This document shows positions 25,345-34,995 of a stretch of DNA of 64,000 bases, one piece after another. The position numbers were made by a program, and so were the translations under genes. A model generated the notes under the pieces. The model saw only the letters and a program-made list of their open reading frames with translations. It did not search any database and had not been told where the DNA came from. The stretch is taken from contig NC_012108.1 of assembly GCF_000020365.1 (NCBI RefSeq), positions 1,550,001-1,614,000 on the forward strand, in the 5' to 3' direction. Every line of letters begins with the position of its first letter. Positions within the stretch are counted from its first letter, which is position 1. The DNA comes from Desulforapulum autotrophicum HRM2 (GTDB lineage Bacteria > Desulfobacterota > Desulfobacteria > Desulfobacterales > Desulfobacteraceae).

Positions 25345-28089
25345 ATGACATCAGATCCCCCCGATTCTCTGGAAAAACCTCTCCGGCAAGCCCCTGGACT
25401 TTTTCAGCAACAGACCGGAAGTTCTTTAGCCAAGGCAACCATGGAGGACGATACCGTTATTGCAGATCCGGTATTTCCCGGGTCGTTTCCCATGTCAGGC
25501 AGCTGCAGCGGAATCCTGACCCCGGACGGTACCCCCCAGTCCCATTGGCAGGGGGTACTCAGCTATTTGAACAGTCTGGGCAACCAGGAGCTGGAACGCC
25601 GGTGGAAAAAGGCCCGCCAGATCATGCATGAGCATGGGGTAGCCTATAATATGTTCAAAGATGATGCCCGTCAGGAGCGTCCCTGGGAGCTGGACCCCAT
25701 TCCCCTTCCCATAGCGGCCCAAACATGGTTGGCCCTGGAAAAGGGCGTGGCCCAGAGAACCCGGCTTCTGGGTGCCATCCATGCAGATATCTATGGATCC
25801 CAGACCTTGATTTATAAAAATCATCTGCCGCCGGAACTTTTTTTTGCCAATCCGAAATTTTTGCGCCAGTGCCAGGGTCTTTACCGGGAAGAAATTCCGG
25901 CCTTTCACTTCCATGCAACAGACCTGTGCCGTTTTTCAGACGATGTATGGCGGGTGGTTGGCCAGCGGACCCAGTCGCCTTCAGGTGCAGGATATGCCCT
26001 TGAAAACCGAATTATTCTTTCCCGGATTCTGCCCCGGATGTTTCATTCGGGCAAGGTGATGCGTCTGGCACCATTTTTCAAATCTTTTAACCATTCCCTC
26101 ATGGAAATTTCAGGTCTGAAGAAGCGGGAACCCAGCATTGTAATGCTCTCATCCGGCCCTTCCAGTTCTACCTATTTTGAGCATGTCTTTCTCTCCCGGT
26201 ATATGGGCTTTACCCTGGTGGAATGCAGTGACCTTACCGTGCGCAATGATGTGGTGTTTTTAAAGACCCTGAAGGGACTGCATCCGGTGGATGTGATCCT
26301 ACGGCGTCTCCAGGATACTGCCTGTGATCCCCTGGTCTTCGGCAATTCTTCGCTCACCGGTGTGCCGGGCCTTGTCCAGGCCGTTCGGTCGGGGAATGTG
26401 GCCGTGGCCAATCCACTGGGCAGCGGGATTCTTGAGACACCGGCCCTGGTTCCTTTTCTGCCGAGGCTGTGCCGCCTGCTTCTGGGGGAGGATCTTGTGC
26501 TTGAAGATGCACCCACGCTGTGGTGTGGTCAACCAGATGCCTTGAACAAGGTCCTTTCCCGGATAACGGATCCCGGTCATTCCATGATCATTTCTTCGGC
26601 CTTTGCATCTCCGGAAGTTCCTGTGGTTGATACCCGGGAAATGACGCCTGAAAAAATTGCAGATCTTGGGGCAAAAATAAAGGCCATGCCCTATGCCTAT
26701 GTGGCCCGGGAACCCATGACGCCATGCTCTTTTCCGGTCTGGGAAAAGGGATCCCTGGTAAACGGCAGTGTCACAATGCGGCTGTTCTCCAGCCTGGTCA
26801 CCCATGGCGGTGGAGCCATCACAGGTCCTGAAACGGTGTTGTCTGTGGAAGACAGGGTTGTTGTGATGCCGGGAGCTCTGACCCGGGTAGCCCGGGATGC
26901 CGGAAGGAAAAGTCATGAAGGCACCCTCCAGGGAGGAAGCAAGGACACCTGGTGTTTCACCGATGGCATAGTGGCCCATCAGACCATGATGACCCAGTTC
27001 ACAGAACCCCTGGAGATCCACAGGGGAAGTGATCTGCCAAGCCGGGTGGCGGACAACATGCTCTGGCTGGGTCGCTATGTGGAGCGCACTGAAGGTATGC
27101 TCCGGGTGATTCGCAGTGTGCTGACAAGATTGAACAGTGAAACCCGTCTGGATATCATGGAAGAATTTCCCTTTCTGCTGCGGGCCATGGCCGCACTTGA
27201 GATCACAGGGGCCCATTTTTCTCCCCCTGGTGATGCCTATTCCATGCAGATTATTGAAACCGAAATTCTGGCCTGTCTGTTTGATGTAAAGCGACCCGGC
27301 AGCATCATCAGCTCCCTTTACAATGTCAAACGGGTGGCTGCCAGTGTCCGGGACAGACTTTCCATTGATTCCTGGCATGTTCTGGGACGCATGGAAAAGG
27401 AGATGGCACTGTTTTCTCCCCACCGTCACAGCCGCATCAGTGAGGCCCAGGAGCTGGTCAACGAAATGATTCTCACCATGTCTGCCTTTGCCGGTCTGGC
27501 ATTGGAAAGCATGACCCGGGCCATGGGATGGCGGTTCATGGACATGGGACGCCGGCTGGAACGGGCGACGTATATGATTTCCCTGCTCCAGACGCTGTTT
27601 GCATCGGACCGGGAACCCATCAACCAGGAACTGGAGGCCCTGCTGGAGGTGGCAGACAGCACCATCACCTACCACACCCGGTATCGCACCACCCTCCAGG
27701 TGGAACCCATTGTGGATCTGCTGCTGCTGGATGAACTCAATCCCCGGGCCGTAGGGTTTCAGATGGCAGCCCTGTTTGACCATGTGGAGACCCTTCCCGG
27801 CAGTGAAGCAAAGGCCTTTAAAACCCGGGAGGAGAAGATCACCCTGGATCTTACCACCCAGCTGCGCCTTATCGATATCCGGGAACTCCTGGAAAAGAAT
27901 GAACAGGGGGAGCTGAACCGACTGACCCAACTGCTGGATCATCTGGATAAGGGAATTATCACCCTTGCCAACCACATCTCCCAGCACTATTTAAGTCGCA
28001 TTGAAACGGAAAAACAGCTGGGAAATCTCGGAAAGCCCTCTGTCTTAAAAAATGATTTCTCACTGACCGGAGCGCCCTATGCAGTATAA
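25345..28089 (+). CDS. Circularly permuted ATP-grasp / alpha-E fusion protein
   Basis: A 914-residue protein joining the two activities that are separate genes at 18795 and 20329. Residues about 90-555 are the ATP-grasp part (YALENRIILSRILPRMF near 215, SSGPSSSTYFEHVFL near 270, VDVILRRLQDTACDPL near 315, VMPGALTRVA near 510, LQGGSKDTW near 530). Residues about 562-890 are alpha-E (RVADNMLWLGRYVERTEG). The conserved Lys-containing KAANESGGYG segment of the first paralogue is not retained; the corresponding region reads MIISSAFASPEVP, so ATP use or catalysis may differ. It overlaps the next gene by 11 bases. The start has no strong ribosome binding site. Confidence 0.9.
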   Translation: MTSDPPDSLEKPLRQAPGLFQQQTGSSLAKATMEDDTVIADPVFPGSFPMSGSCSGILTPDGTPQSHWQGVLSYLNSLGNQELERRWKKARQIMHEHGVAYNMFKDDARQERPWELDPIPLPIAAQTWLALEKGVAQRTRLLGAIHADIYGSQTLIYKNHLPPELFFANPKFLRQCQGLYREEIPAFHFHATDLCRFSDDVWRVVGQRTQSPSGAGYALENRIILSRILPRMFHSGKVMRLAPFFKSFNHSLMEISGLKKREPSIVMLSSGPSSSTYFEHVFLSRYMGFTLVECSDLTVRNDVVFLKTLKGLHPVDVILRRLQDTACDPLVFGNSSLTGVPGLVQAVRSGNVAVANPLGSGILETPALVPFLPRLCRLLLGEDLVLEDAPTLWCGQPDALNKVLSRITDPGHSMIISSAFASPEVPVVDTREMTPEKIADLGAKIKAMPYAYVAREPMTPCSFPVWEKGSLVNGSVTMRLFSSLVTHGGGAITGPETVLSVEDRVVVMPGALTRVARDAGRKSHEGTLQGGSKDTWCFTDGIVAHQTMMTQFTEPLEIHRGSDLPSRVADNMLWLGRYVERTEGMLRVIRSVLTRLNSETRLDIMEEFPFLLRAMAALEITGAHFSPPGDAYSMQIIETEILACLFDVKRPGSIISSLYNVKRVAASVRDRLSIDSWHVLGRMEKEMALFSPHRHSRISEAQELVNEMILTMSAFAGLALESMTRAMGWRFMDMGRRLERATYMISLLQTLFASDREPINQELEALLEVADSTITYHTRYRTTLQVEPIVDLLLLDELNPRAVGFQMAALFDHVETLPGSEAKAFKTREEKITLDLTTQLRLIDIRELLEKNEQGELNRLTQLLDHLDKGIITLANHISQHYLSRIETEKQLGNLGKPSVLKNDFSLTGAPYAV

Positions 28090-28954
28090 TATTTCCCATA
28101 TCACCCGGTATCACCATGGTGATGTGGCCTCTTTATCCCACAATGAGCTGTTTTTGACGCCCCGCCAGACACCCACCCAGAACTGTGTGAAAAATACCAT
28201 CACCCTGTCACCGGAGCCATCCACCTTTTCCCAGCGAATGGACTTTTTTGGCAACACCGTTACCACCACTACTATCCAGAGGCCCCACAGAACCCTGGAA
28301 ATAACCGCTGGAAGCCAAGTCATTCTTACTCCGGCAAACCCCATACCCCCGGAGCAGACGCCGGCCTGGGACCAGGTAAAGAAGATGGTGTGGCAGCATG
28401 CCACCCCCGAAACCATGGAGGCCTTTCAATTTGTGTTTGCCTCTTCCATGATACCGGTGGGTGAAAAATTTGCCGCATGGGCACGGGATCTTTTTCAACC
28501 CGGGGAACCCATTTTAAAGGCGGCCCTGGCATTGACTGAGCGGGTTTTTACCCAGTTTAAATATGATCCCGGGGCAACCACCACCACCACAGCGGTGGAT
28601 ACCTCCTTTGAAATGAAACGGGGTGTGTGCCAGGATTTTGCCCACATTGAGATTGCCTGCCTGCGGTCATTGGGGCTTTGTGCCCGCTATGTCAGCGGGT
28701 ATCTTCACACCTTGCCGCCTCCGGGCAAGGAAAAGCTTGTTGGTGCAGATGCCTCCCACGCCTGGCTTTCCATTTATATTCCGGGCATGGGGTGGGTGGA
28801 TCTGGACCCCACCAACAATGTTATCCCAACGGATCAGCACCTGACCCTGGCATGGGGACGGGACTACAGTGATGTGACCCCGGTGAAGGGCACCGTGCTG
28901 GGAGGGGGTACCCATCAGCTTTCCGTATCGGTGGATGTCAGACCGGGGACCTGA
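28079..28954 (+). CDS. Transglutaminase-like cysteine peptidase family protein
   Basis: A 291-residue stand-alone transglutaminase-like protein: Bact_transglu_N (1-95), then the catalytic core with Cys184 (KRGVCQDFAH), His227 (ASHAWLS) and an Asp at 241-243 (WVDLDPTN). Helical linkers lie between. It overlaps the fusion gene, which supports one complex or pathway. It is the second Cys-His-Asp enzyme of the block; the first is fused to DUF2126. No signal peptide is seen, so it is probably cytoplasmic. Confidence 0.92.
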   Translation: MQYNISHITRYHHGDVASLSHNELFLTPRQTPTQNCVKNTITLSPEPSTFSQRMDFFGNTVTTTTIQRPHRTLEITAGSQVILTPANPIPPEQTPAWDQVKKMVWQHATPETMEAFQFVFASSMIPVGEKFAAWARDLFQPGEPILKAALALTERVFTQFKYDPGATTTTTAVDTSFEMKRGVCQDFAHIEIACLRSLGLCARYVSGYLHTLPPPGKEKLVGADASHAWLSIYIPGMGWVDLDPTNNVIPTDQHLTLAWGRDYSDVTPVKGTVLGGGTHQLSVSVDVRPGT

Positions 28955-29112
28955 GCCCATGTGATACCCCCGGTGGCTCTCCCTGGCGGATGGTGGGGGA
29001 GTATATAGATGCTCTATGGACATAAAATCCGCCATCAGAATTACCGATTGGCCTTTAAAACGTGAGTATGCAATATTCCCCAATTTAATCTTAAGCTCAG
29101 GAGAATATTGCC

Positions 29113-31128
29113 ATGAAAAAAGGCATTTTTAATGGTCTGGTCATTGTTACCAGTATGGTTTTAATGATATCTCTTTGGGGGTGCGGGAGTTCCAGCACTA
29201 CTTCCAAAGCAGTCCCCAGCGATAATTTAACCGGGGACACTTCAATGTTTCCCAACAATGATCTCATCGCCTCGGCCCAGTATCTGTTGGACAATGGTGC
29301 CAGCAATGTGAATGCGTCTGCAAATTCAACACCGATTATCATTGATACCCGTTCCGCTGCAGCCTATGCCCTGGGGCACATCCCTGGAGCCATCAATACC
29401 GAATGGGGAAATTTTGTTGTTTGGAATGAGCCGCCGGAAAAAGCCGTTCTCCAACCAGTGGCGGATCTTGAAACCACCCTGGGAAGCCTTGGTTTGACCC
29501 GGGAAGCCACCATTGTTATCTACGATGATACCCTTGCCTCCTGGGGGTCATCCGGCCGAATCTTCTGGATGCTTGAATATTTGGGCTGTACCCATGTTAA
29601 AATCCTCAACGGGGGATGGGACAAATGGGAGGCAGATAAACTGCCGGCCCAGACATCTGTAAACGTTTTGGCGCCGGCTGTTTTTACAGCCGTACTCAAT
29701 ACCGACATTAATCCGGATAAGGATCACATTCTGGATCGAATGGGAGACAGTGATTTTGTGACGGTGGATACCCGTACAGATGCAGAGTTCAACGGGTGGA
29801 CTCTCTACGGTGAAGCCCGGGGGGGACACATCTCTGGAGCGGTTCATCTGCCCTATGAGTGGTATTTCAACAGTGATCATTCAATCCTTGGCTATGCTGA
29901 TTTACAGGATCTTTTTGACTCCCACGGTATCTCCGATGATAAAGAGATTGTTCCCTATTGCACCGCTGGTATCAGAAGTGGTTTTTTCTATTACCTTGCC
30001 AGGTTGATGGGGTATGACCGGGTAAGCAACTATGACGCCTCCATGTGGGACTGGGCCGCTGCAAATTCTGCGGTTTATCCCATGGAGGCACTTGCCCACT
30101 ATGAACGCCTTGTTTATCCGGCCCTGGTTAACCAAATGATGGCAGAAGAGCCTGACCTGGTCATTGTGGAAACCGGTTGGGGACCTGTGGGTGATAATTA
30201 CAACAGCGGTCATCTTCCCGGAGCTGTGTGGGTCAACACCGATGAAATTGAATACGACTGTTTCAATCCCCGGGACAACTGGCCCGTTGATGCCGGTGAT
30301 CCTCCCTGCTGGGATCGAAGCACCACCATGGAAGAGGACCTTGCCAAGGGGCTGACCCCTGGGGATGCCCTGCCGCGCAACTGGTGGAACATCTATCCGG
30401 ATCAGTATCTGTTGCCGGCCATTGCCTACATGGGCATCCAGAAGGATACCCCTGTTATTGTTTACGGAGAGGATGTTACTGCTGCAGCCAGAATTATCTC
30501 GACGCTGATGTATGCCGGTGTGGAAGATGTAAGGCTTCTCAACGGTGGAAAGACAGCATGGACTACGGCGGGATTTTCCCTTTCAACGGAACCGGCCCAG
30601 AGGGTTTCCCTGGAAGAATTTGATCCGGATACCCCTGGCCGGACAACGGCCATTTATCCTGAATACAAATCTGAGATTCCCCATGTCCGGGAGGTGGTCA
30701 ACGGTGATGTTACTGATGCCGTCATCGTTGATGTCCGTAGTATGGATGAATACCTGGGGAAAAGTGCTCCCTACGGCTATATCCCCACGGACGGCCGTAT
30801 CCCCGGGGCTGTGTGGGGGCTGGCAGGATCCAGTCCCTGGACCATGGAAGACTACACCGATGATCAGGACACCACCCTGAGATCTTATGAGGAGATCAAA
30901 ACATTCTGGGTCTCCCAGGGGCTCACCCCGGACAAGCATCTTAGTTTTTATTGCGGAACGGGCTGGAGATCGAGCCTGGCATGGTTCTATGCATACCTGA
31001 TGGGGTATCCCCAGGTCAGCAATTTTGACAGTGGCTGGTTTGAGTGGAGCATGGGTGAAGGGTCTGCCTATGCCGGAGCGGATCCGGTGCTGAACCCCAT
31101 CGTGGACGATGATTTAACCCTTCCATAA
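29113..31128 (+). CDS. Lipoprotein with four rhodanese domains
   Basis: A 671-residue exported lipoprotein (signal with lipobox LWGC at residue 24). Four rhodanese domains follow as two inactive-active pairs. Domain 1 (about 70-185) lacks the catalytic Cys; domain 2 (about 205-325) has Cys283 in YCTAGIRS; domain 3 (about 345-480) lacks it; domain 4 (about 530-655) has Cys614 in YCGTGWRS. Each pair resembles a complete thiosulfate sulfurtransferase, which moves sulfane sulfur from thiosulfate or a persulfide to an acceptor. Membrane anchoring outside the cytoplasm suggests handling of extracytoplasmic sulfur species. CAGGAGA precedes the ATG. The acceptor is unknown. Confidence 0.9.
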   Translation: MKKGIFNGLVIVTSMVLMISLWGCGSSSTTSKAVPSDNLTGDTSMFPNNDLIASAQYLLDNGASNVNASANSTPIIIDTRSAAAYALGHIPGAINTEWGNFVVWNEPPEKAVLQPVADLETTLGSLGLTREATIVIYDDTLASWGSSGRIFWMLEYLGCTHVKILNGGWDKWEADKLPAQTSVNVLAPAVFTAVLNTDINPDKDHILDRMGDSDFVTVDTRTDAEFNGWTLYGEARGGHISGAVHLPYEWYFNSDHSILGYADLQDLFDSHGISDDKEIVPYCTAGIRSGFFYYLARLMGYDRVSNYDASMWDWAAANSAVYPMEALAHYERLVYPALVNQMMAEEPDLVIVETGWGPVGDNYNSGHLPGAVWVNTDEIEYDCFNPRDNWPVDAGDPPCWDRSTTMEEDLAKGLTPGDALPRNWWNIYPDQYLLPAIAYMGIQKDTPVIVYGEDVTAAARIISTLMYAGVEDVRLLNGGKTAWTTAGFSLSTEPAQRVSLEEFDPDTPGRTTAIYPEYKSEIPHVREVVNGDVTDAVIVDVRSMDEYLGKSAPYGYIPTDGRIPGAVWGLAGSSPWTMEDYTDDQDTTLRSYEEIKTFWVSQGLTPDKHLSFYCGTGWRSSLAWFYAYLMGYPQVSNFDSGWFEWSMGEGSAYAGADPVLNPIVDDDLTLP

Positions 31129-31129
31129 A

Positions 31130-32641
31130 TTACGAGTTTAAGCGTTTATTCATCCAGGGGTGCCTTGACAGGTACCCCTGCATCAACCCATGGAGATCAG
31201 TGCCTATCACAACCATGAAACCCAGGGGGAAGACAAAGACAAGGGGAAGGGCTGCCCAGGTTTCCTGGTGCCAGGTAAGCCAGAGAGGAAGCAGAGAATA
31301 GAGCATGATCGGCAGGTTGAGCATCAATGCTCTGATGCTTCTGGGTTGGGAACCCTGTAAGGCAGGTTTGAGTTTGCGGAGATCTGAAACACCAGACTTG
31401 GGTGTTCGGTCAAAGACCCCGCCTTTCTGGCACATCCCCTTTAACACGGACAGGGCCAGGCAGGGCGCAAGACCGATGCTTAAGGCTGGAAGCACAAAAA
31501 GCGACCAGGGAAAACGTTTCTTTCCTGATCTAAGGCCATGGATCAGGTAATAGATAAGAATAGCTCCGGTGGAGATGCAGAACAGGGGCAGATCAAACCA
31601 GATCACCTGGTAGATGCCAATGTGCATGCGATAAATGAGAACCGGATAGAGGGTCACGGTCAGAATAAATCCAAATACCCAGCATAGATTTGTCATCAGG
31701 TGGGCAACACCTTCGATCTTAACGGCAAGGGGAAGGGGCGAGGCGATCAGCCGGGGAAGAATTTTTCTGGCTGTCTGGATCGAGCCCTTTGCCCAGCGTT
31801 CCTGCTGGGTCCTGAAATCCGCAAGTGTCACGGGAAGTTCCGACAGAACTTCAACCTGGTCCAGGTAGGTGAATTTCCAGCCAGCCATCTGGGCACGGTA
31901 ACTCAGGTCAAGATCTTCGGTGACAGTATCATCCTGCCATCCCCCGGATGTTTCAATGGCCCGTCGCCGCCAGACCCCTGCTGTGCCGTTAAAGTTAAAG
32001 AAAAGTCCCCGGGCCGATCGAATTTGATGTTCAATTCTGAAATGGGGGGTCAGAAGCAGGGCCTGGAGTCGGGTAAGCCAGGAGTAACCCTTATTGAGAA
32101 AGGTCCACCGTGCCTGGACCATGCCGATATTGGAATGATTGAACCAGGGAATGGTTTTCTCAAGAAAATCCGGATCAGGAATAAAATCGGCATCAAAGAG
32201 AGCAATAAATTCACCCTTGCACACAGCCATTCCATTTTTAAGTGCGCCAGCCTTATAACCTGTTCTGGAACGCCTTGTTATTGCTGAGATGGGAATCTTT
32301 CTGGATACCCAATAATCAATCCTTTGTTGAACAATTTCCCGGGTCTGGTCCGTGGAATCATCAAGTATCTGGATATCCAGTTTTTCCCGGGGCCAGGCAA
32401 GTACGGCAACTGCATCAATGATGCGGGCAGCCACCATGGGTTCGTTGTACAGGGGAACCTGAACCGTTACCCGGGGGATCCTGGTCATTGGGGGCAATTC
32501 AGGAGGATTAACCATGAATCGTTTGTTTTGCCCATGCCTGTGCCAGCAGGTCAGAAGCCATAATCTGTGGACCCCATACAGGGCTATTCCACCCATGCTC
32601 ATAAAATGAGCCACCGTCAAAATAAAGAAGAATTTATCCAT
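31130..32641 (-). CDS. Membrane glycosyltransferase family 2 (cellulose-synthase-like)
   Basis: A 503-residue processive-type GT2. One N-terminal span, then the catalytic domain with ILDDSTD near residue 92, ALFDADF near 148, TEDLDLSYRA near 240 and QQERW near 277 (the D, DxD, ED and QxxRW motifs), then four or five C-terminal spans. Such enzymes polymerise or transfer sugars on the cytoplasmic face and often extrude the product. The stop codon abuts the end of the convergent rhodanese lipoprotein. No PilZ domain or cellulose operon is visible, so the polymer is unknown. Confidence 0.88.
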   Translation of the reverse strand: MDKFFFILTVAHFMSMGGIALYGVHRLWLLTCWHRHGQNKRFMVNPPELPPMTRIPRVTVQVPLYNEPMVAARIIDAVAVLAWPREKLDIQILDDSTDQTREIVQQRIDYWVSRKIPISAITRRSRTGYKAGALKNGMAVCKGEFIALFDADFIPDPDFLEKTIPWFNHSNIGMVQARWTFLNKGYSWLTRLQALLLTPHFRIEHQIRSARGLFFNFNGTAGVWRRRAIETSGGWQDDTVTEDLDLSYRAQMAGWKFTYLDQVEVLSELPVTLADFRTQQERWAKGSIQTARKILPRLIASPLPLAVKIEGVAHLMTNLCWVFGFILTVTLYPVLIYRMHIGIYQVIWFDLPLFCISTGAILIYYLIHGLRSGKKRFPWSLFVLPALSIGLAPCLALSVLKGMCQKGGVFDRTPKSGVSDLRKLKPALQGSQPRSIRALMLNLPIMLYSLLPLWLTWHQETWAALPLVFVFPLGFMVVIGTDLHGLMQGYLSRHPWMNKRLNS

Positions 32642-32800
32642 AATGACAGGGTCAATACCATGGGAAGGGTGGTAAAATCAATGAAATGTGGCCCATTGTA
32701 ATTGTCGATATCTAACGGCAAACAGATATGGACAATCAATTGGACACTAGGAAATAAAACCCATACATTGCTCTAATTTATCAAAAGTAAAGGAGAGACC

Positions 32801-33637
32801 ATGGAACGTACTGCCAAATGGATACTTGTGGGCCTGATTACTGTCGTTGTTTCTGCATCCACCTGTTTTGCAGGCGCATGGACTGCGCCCAAAGGTCGCA
32901 TGTACAATAAATTAAGCGTTAATATATATACGGCAGACCAGCAGTATAATGATTCAGGAAACAAGACGGGCTTTGCCAATGATGGTGATTTTTCCGATAC
33001 CAACATAAATTATTATATGGAGTACGGGATCACCGACACCTTGACTGTTCTTACTTCTTTATCCTATAAATGGCTGGAATCAGAAGACCTTTATAGCGTT
33101 TCCAAGACAGATGGCTTTTCCGATGTGGATTTAGGGTTGAAATATCGCCTTTTTTCAAACAGGGCAGGTGTCATGTCCATCCAGGGCCTTATCAAAATTC
33201 CGGAGATGTACGACACAGACGATGCTGTGCCCCTGGGCAATGGCCAATACGACACTGAATTCAGACTGCTCTACGGCCATTCCCTGTATCCCTTTATTCC
33301 GGGCTATTTTAACCTGGAGGCTGGATACCGATTCCGGGCTGAATCGCCTGCAGATGAGTTCCGTTATCTGGTGGAATTTGGAATGGATTTGACTAAAACT
33401 GTCTATGGCCGGGCAAAACTTGATGGGATTATCGGAATGGGTAATGGGGACTTGTCCCAGGATGTTTCGAACAACCCAACGACTTCCCTGGATTATGATC
33501 TTGGAAAGCTGGACCTGGCCCTGGGGCTTCATGTATCACCCAAATGGTGTTTTGAGCTGGGATACCGGGCTGAAATCTACGGCGAGAATACCGCGGCTGG
33601 AAAAAATATAAGTCTGGCAGTGATTTTCGAATACTGA
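32801..33637 (+). CDS. Predicted outer-membrane beta-barrel protein, function unknown
   Basis: A 278-residue protein with a signal peptide (cleavage near CFAGA, residue 25). The mature part alternates polar and aromatic residues over repeated strands (for example YMEYGITDTLTVLTSLSYKW, FNLEAGYRFR, CFELGYRAEIYG) and ends in LAVIFEY with a C-terminal aromatic, typical of barrels inserted by BAM. It faintly resembles the phenol-degradation MetA-pathway transporter family. AAAGGAGAG precedes the start. It is flanked on both sides by minus-strand glycosyltransferases; a role in export of their product is possible but unproven. Confidence 0.7.
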   Translation: MERTAKWILVGLITVVVSASTCFAGAWTAPKGRMYNKLSVNIYTADQQYNDSGNKTGFANDGDFSDTNINYYMEYGITDTLTVLTSLSYKWLESEDLYSVSKTDGFSDVDLGLKYRLFSNRAGVMSIQGLIKIPEMYDTDDAVPLGNGQYDTEFRLLYGHSLYPFIPGYFNLEAGYRFRAESPADEFRYLVEFGMDLTKTVYGRAKLDGIIGMGNGDLSQDVSNNPTTSLDYDLGKLDLALGLHVSPKWCFELGYRAEIYGENTAAGKNISLAVIFEY

Positions 33638-33654
33638 TGAAATTTTAAAAAGGT

Positions 33655-34995
33655 TTACCTTTGGGGTGTTCTTTTGAGCATTCCCAGAAGGGTGGTTGCC
33701 AGCACTGCTGCCCCGGGAGCTGAAATGATCATCAGGCTGGTCATCCCATTTTCAGCCCACTGGCCCGTGGCAGCAAGGGTAATGAGAACACCATAGGAAA
33801 GCATCAAAGACCAGGTGAAAACCAGGCCCCCAGGGGTTGGAGTAAATGGCAGAAAACCTGCAAGATAGATCGCATACCAGGGATATACGGTGGGGCTGAG
33901 CACCAGGTAGGCAGAAGAGATAATCAACAGAAAAATCATGGCATCTTCAGAAGATCGTTTTGTTGCTGACTGTCTGATGAAAAGGGTTCCAATAATTCCG
34001 GCAAATACTGTTGCAACCAAAAGTCTTGAGACCATTCCTGATCCGGTTAATTCCCTGATACTTCTGAAGATAAAGCCTGAAAATTCCCAATGCCTGAGGT
34101 AGTTGCCCAGGGTCACGAAACCATTGATCATTTCCGGAAAAAAGGGAAGACTAAGGGCCAGAATGGTGATAGAAAAAGACAATAGGGCAGTCAGTCTTCG
34201 TTCCTTGCCCACCATGAGCAACCAGGTGGGAAAGAAAATCAGGGGCACCCATTTGGTCACCACGGAAAACCCCATAAAGAGGCCGCAAAGAAAGCTGGAA
34301 CGGTTTTGAATGGATAGGACAAGGGATGCAAGAAAAAATAAAAGGGCCGCACCATCAATGTGACCTGAACCTGCAATTTCAAGAACGGGCAGCGGATTCC
34401 AGGCATAGAGAATCAGCGGATACAGGGGACGACCCAGTGTCCTCAGCAGAATTAGAATCAGGACACAGGTGCCCATGTCCATGGAAAAAAGCATCAGCTT
34501 CATTCCGAGAACAGGTCCTGTAACACTCCCCAGGGCCGCACCAGCGGCAAATACTACCTGGGCCCCGGGAGGATAGATGGTTGGGATATGATTGTGGTTG
34601 ATAAGGGGAACCAATGCCTTCATTACCGGGCCTATATTCTGGGCATCCAGGGGGGCGATTGCATAGGGATTGTTGCCTTGGATCATCATCAGGCCGTCAA
34701 ACAGATACCGGTAAATATCATCGGAAAGAACCGGGGGTTGCCACAAAAACATGATCCGGAACAGGGCTGCCATGGTAATAATAAAAATCGGGGATTCGGC
34801 ACGTTTTCCATGGGTGCCCCAATACTGTCCCAATGCAAGGAGAATAACAATGATACCTGAAATTCCTACAACCAGGGGGATTGAAGCCGATAAATCCGGC
34901 ACCAGGGCAAGGCGCCCAAAAAGGATGGCAACCCCTGCCCCGATCAGGACAAGAGGGTTGGACAGGGGCCCCAGGGTGATGTTTTTTTTGATCAT
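33655..34995 (-). CDS. Polytopic membrane glycosyltransferase (GT87/DUF2029-like)
   Basis: A 446-residue protein with about eleven membrane spans. The first large loop carries SDDIYRYLFDGLMMIQGNNPYAI near residue 93 and INHNHIPTIYPPGAQ near 132, characteristic of polyprenyl-phosphate-sugar-dependent membrane glycosyltransferases of the GT87 and related families. The Asp pair in SDD is the likely catalytic site. Its start codon lies inside the 5' end of the divergent rhodanese gene, so the two are organised head to head with overlapping starts. The sugar and acceptor are unknown. Confidence 0.82.
   Translation of the reverse strand: MIKKNITLGPLSNPLVLIGAGVAILFGRLALVPDLSASIPLVVGISGIIVILLALGQYWGTHGKRAESPIFIITMAALFRIMFLWQPPVLSDDIYRYLFDGLMMIQGNNPYAIAPLDAQNIGPVMKALVPLINHNHIPTIYPPGAQVVFAAGAALGSVTGPVLGMKLMLFSMDMGTCVLILILLRTLGRPLYPLILYAWNPLPVLEIAGSGHIDGAALLFFLASLVLSIQNRSSFLCGLFMGFSVVTKWVPLIFFPTWLLMVGKERRLTALLSFSITILALSLPFFPEMINGFVTLGNYLRHWEFSGFIFRSIRELTGSGMVSRLLVATVFAGIIGTLFIRQSATKRSSEDAMIFLLIISSAYLVLSPTVYPWYAIYLAGFLPFTPTPGGLVFTWSLMLSYGVLITLAATGQWAENGMTSLMIISAPGAAVLATTLLGMLKRTPQR

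Noticed and set aside
26299-27987. A 562-codon open frame on the minus strand opposite the ATP-grasp/alpha-E fusion
   Set aside because: It lies wholly inside a recognised gene, has no family features and a composition rich in His, Gly and Gln, as expected from the complement of a GC-rich coding strand.
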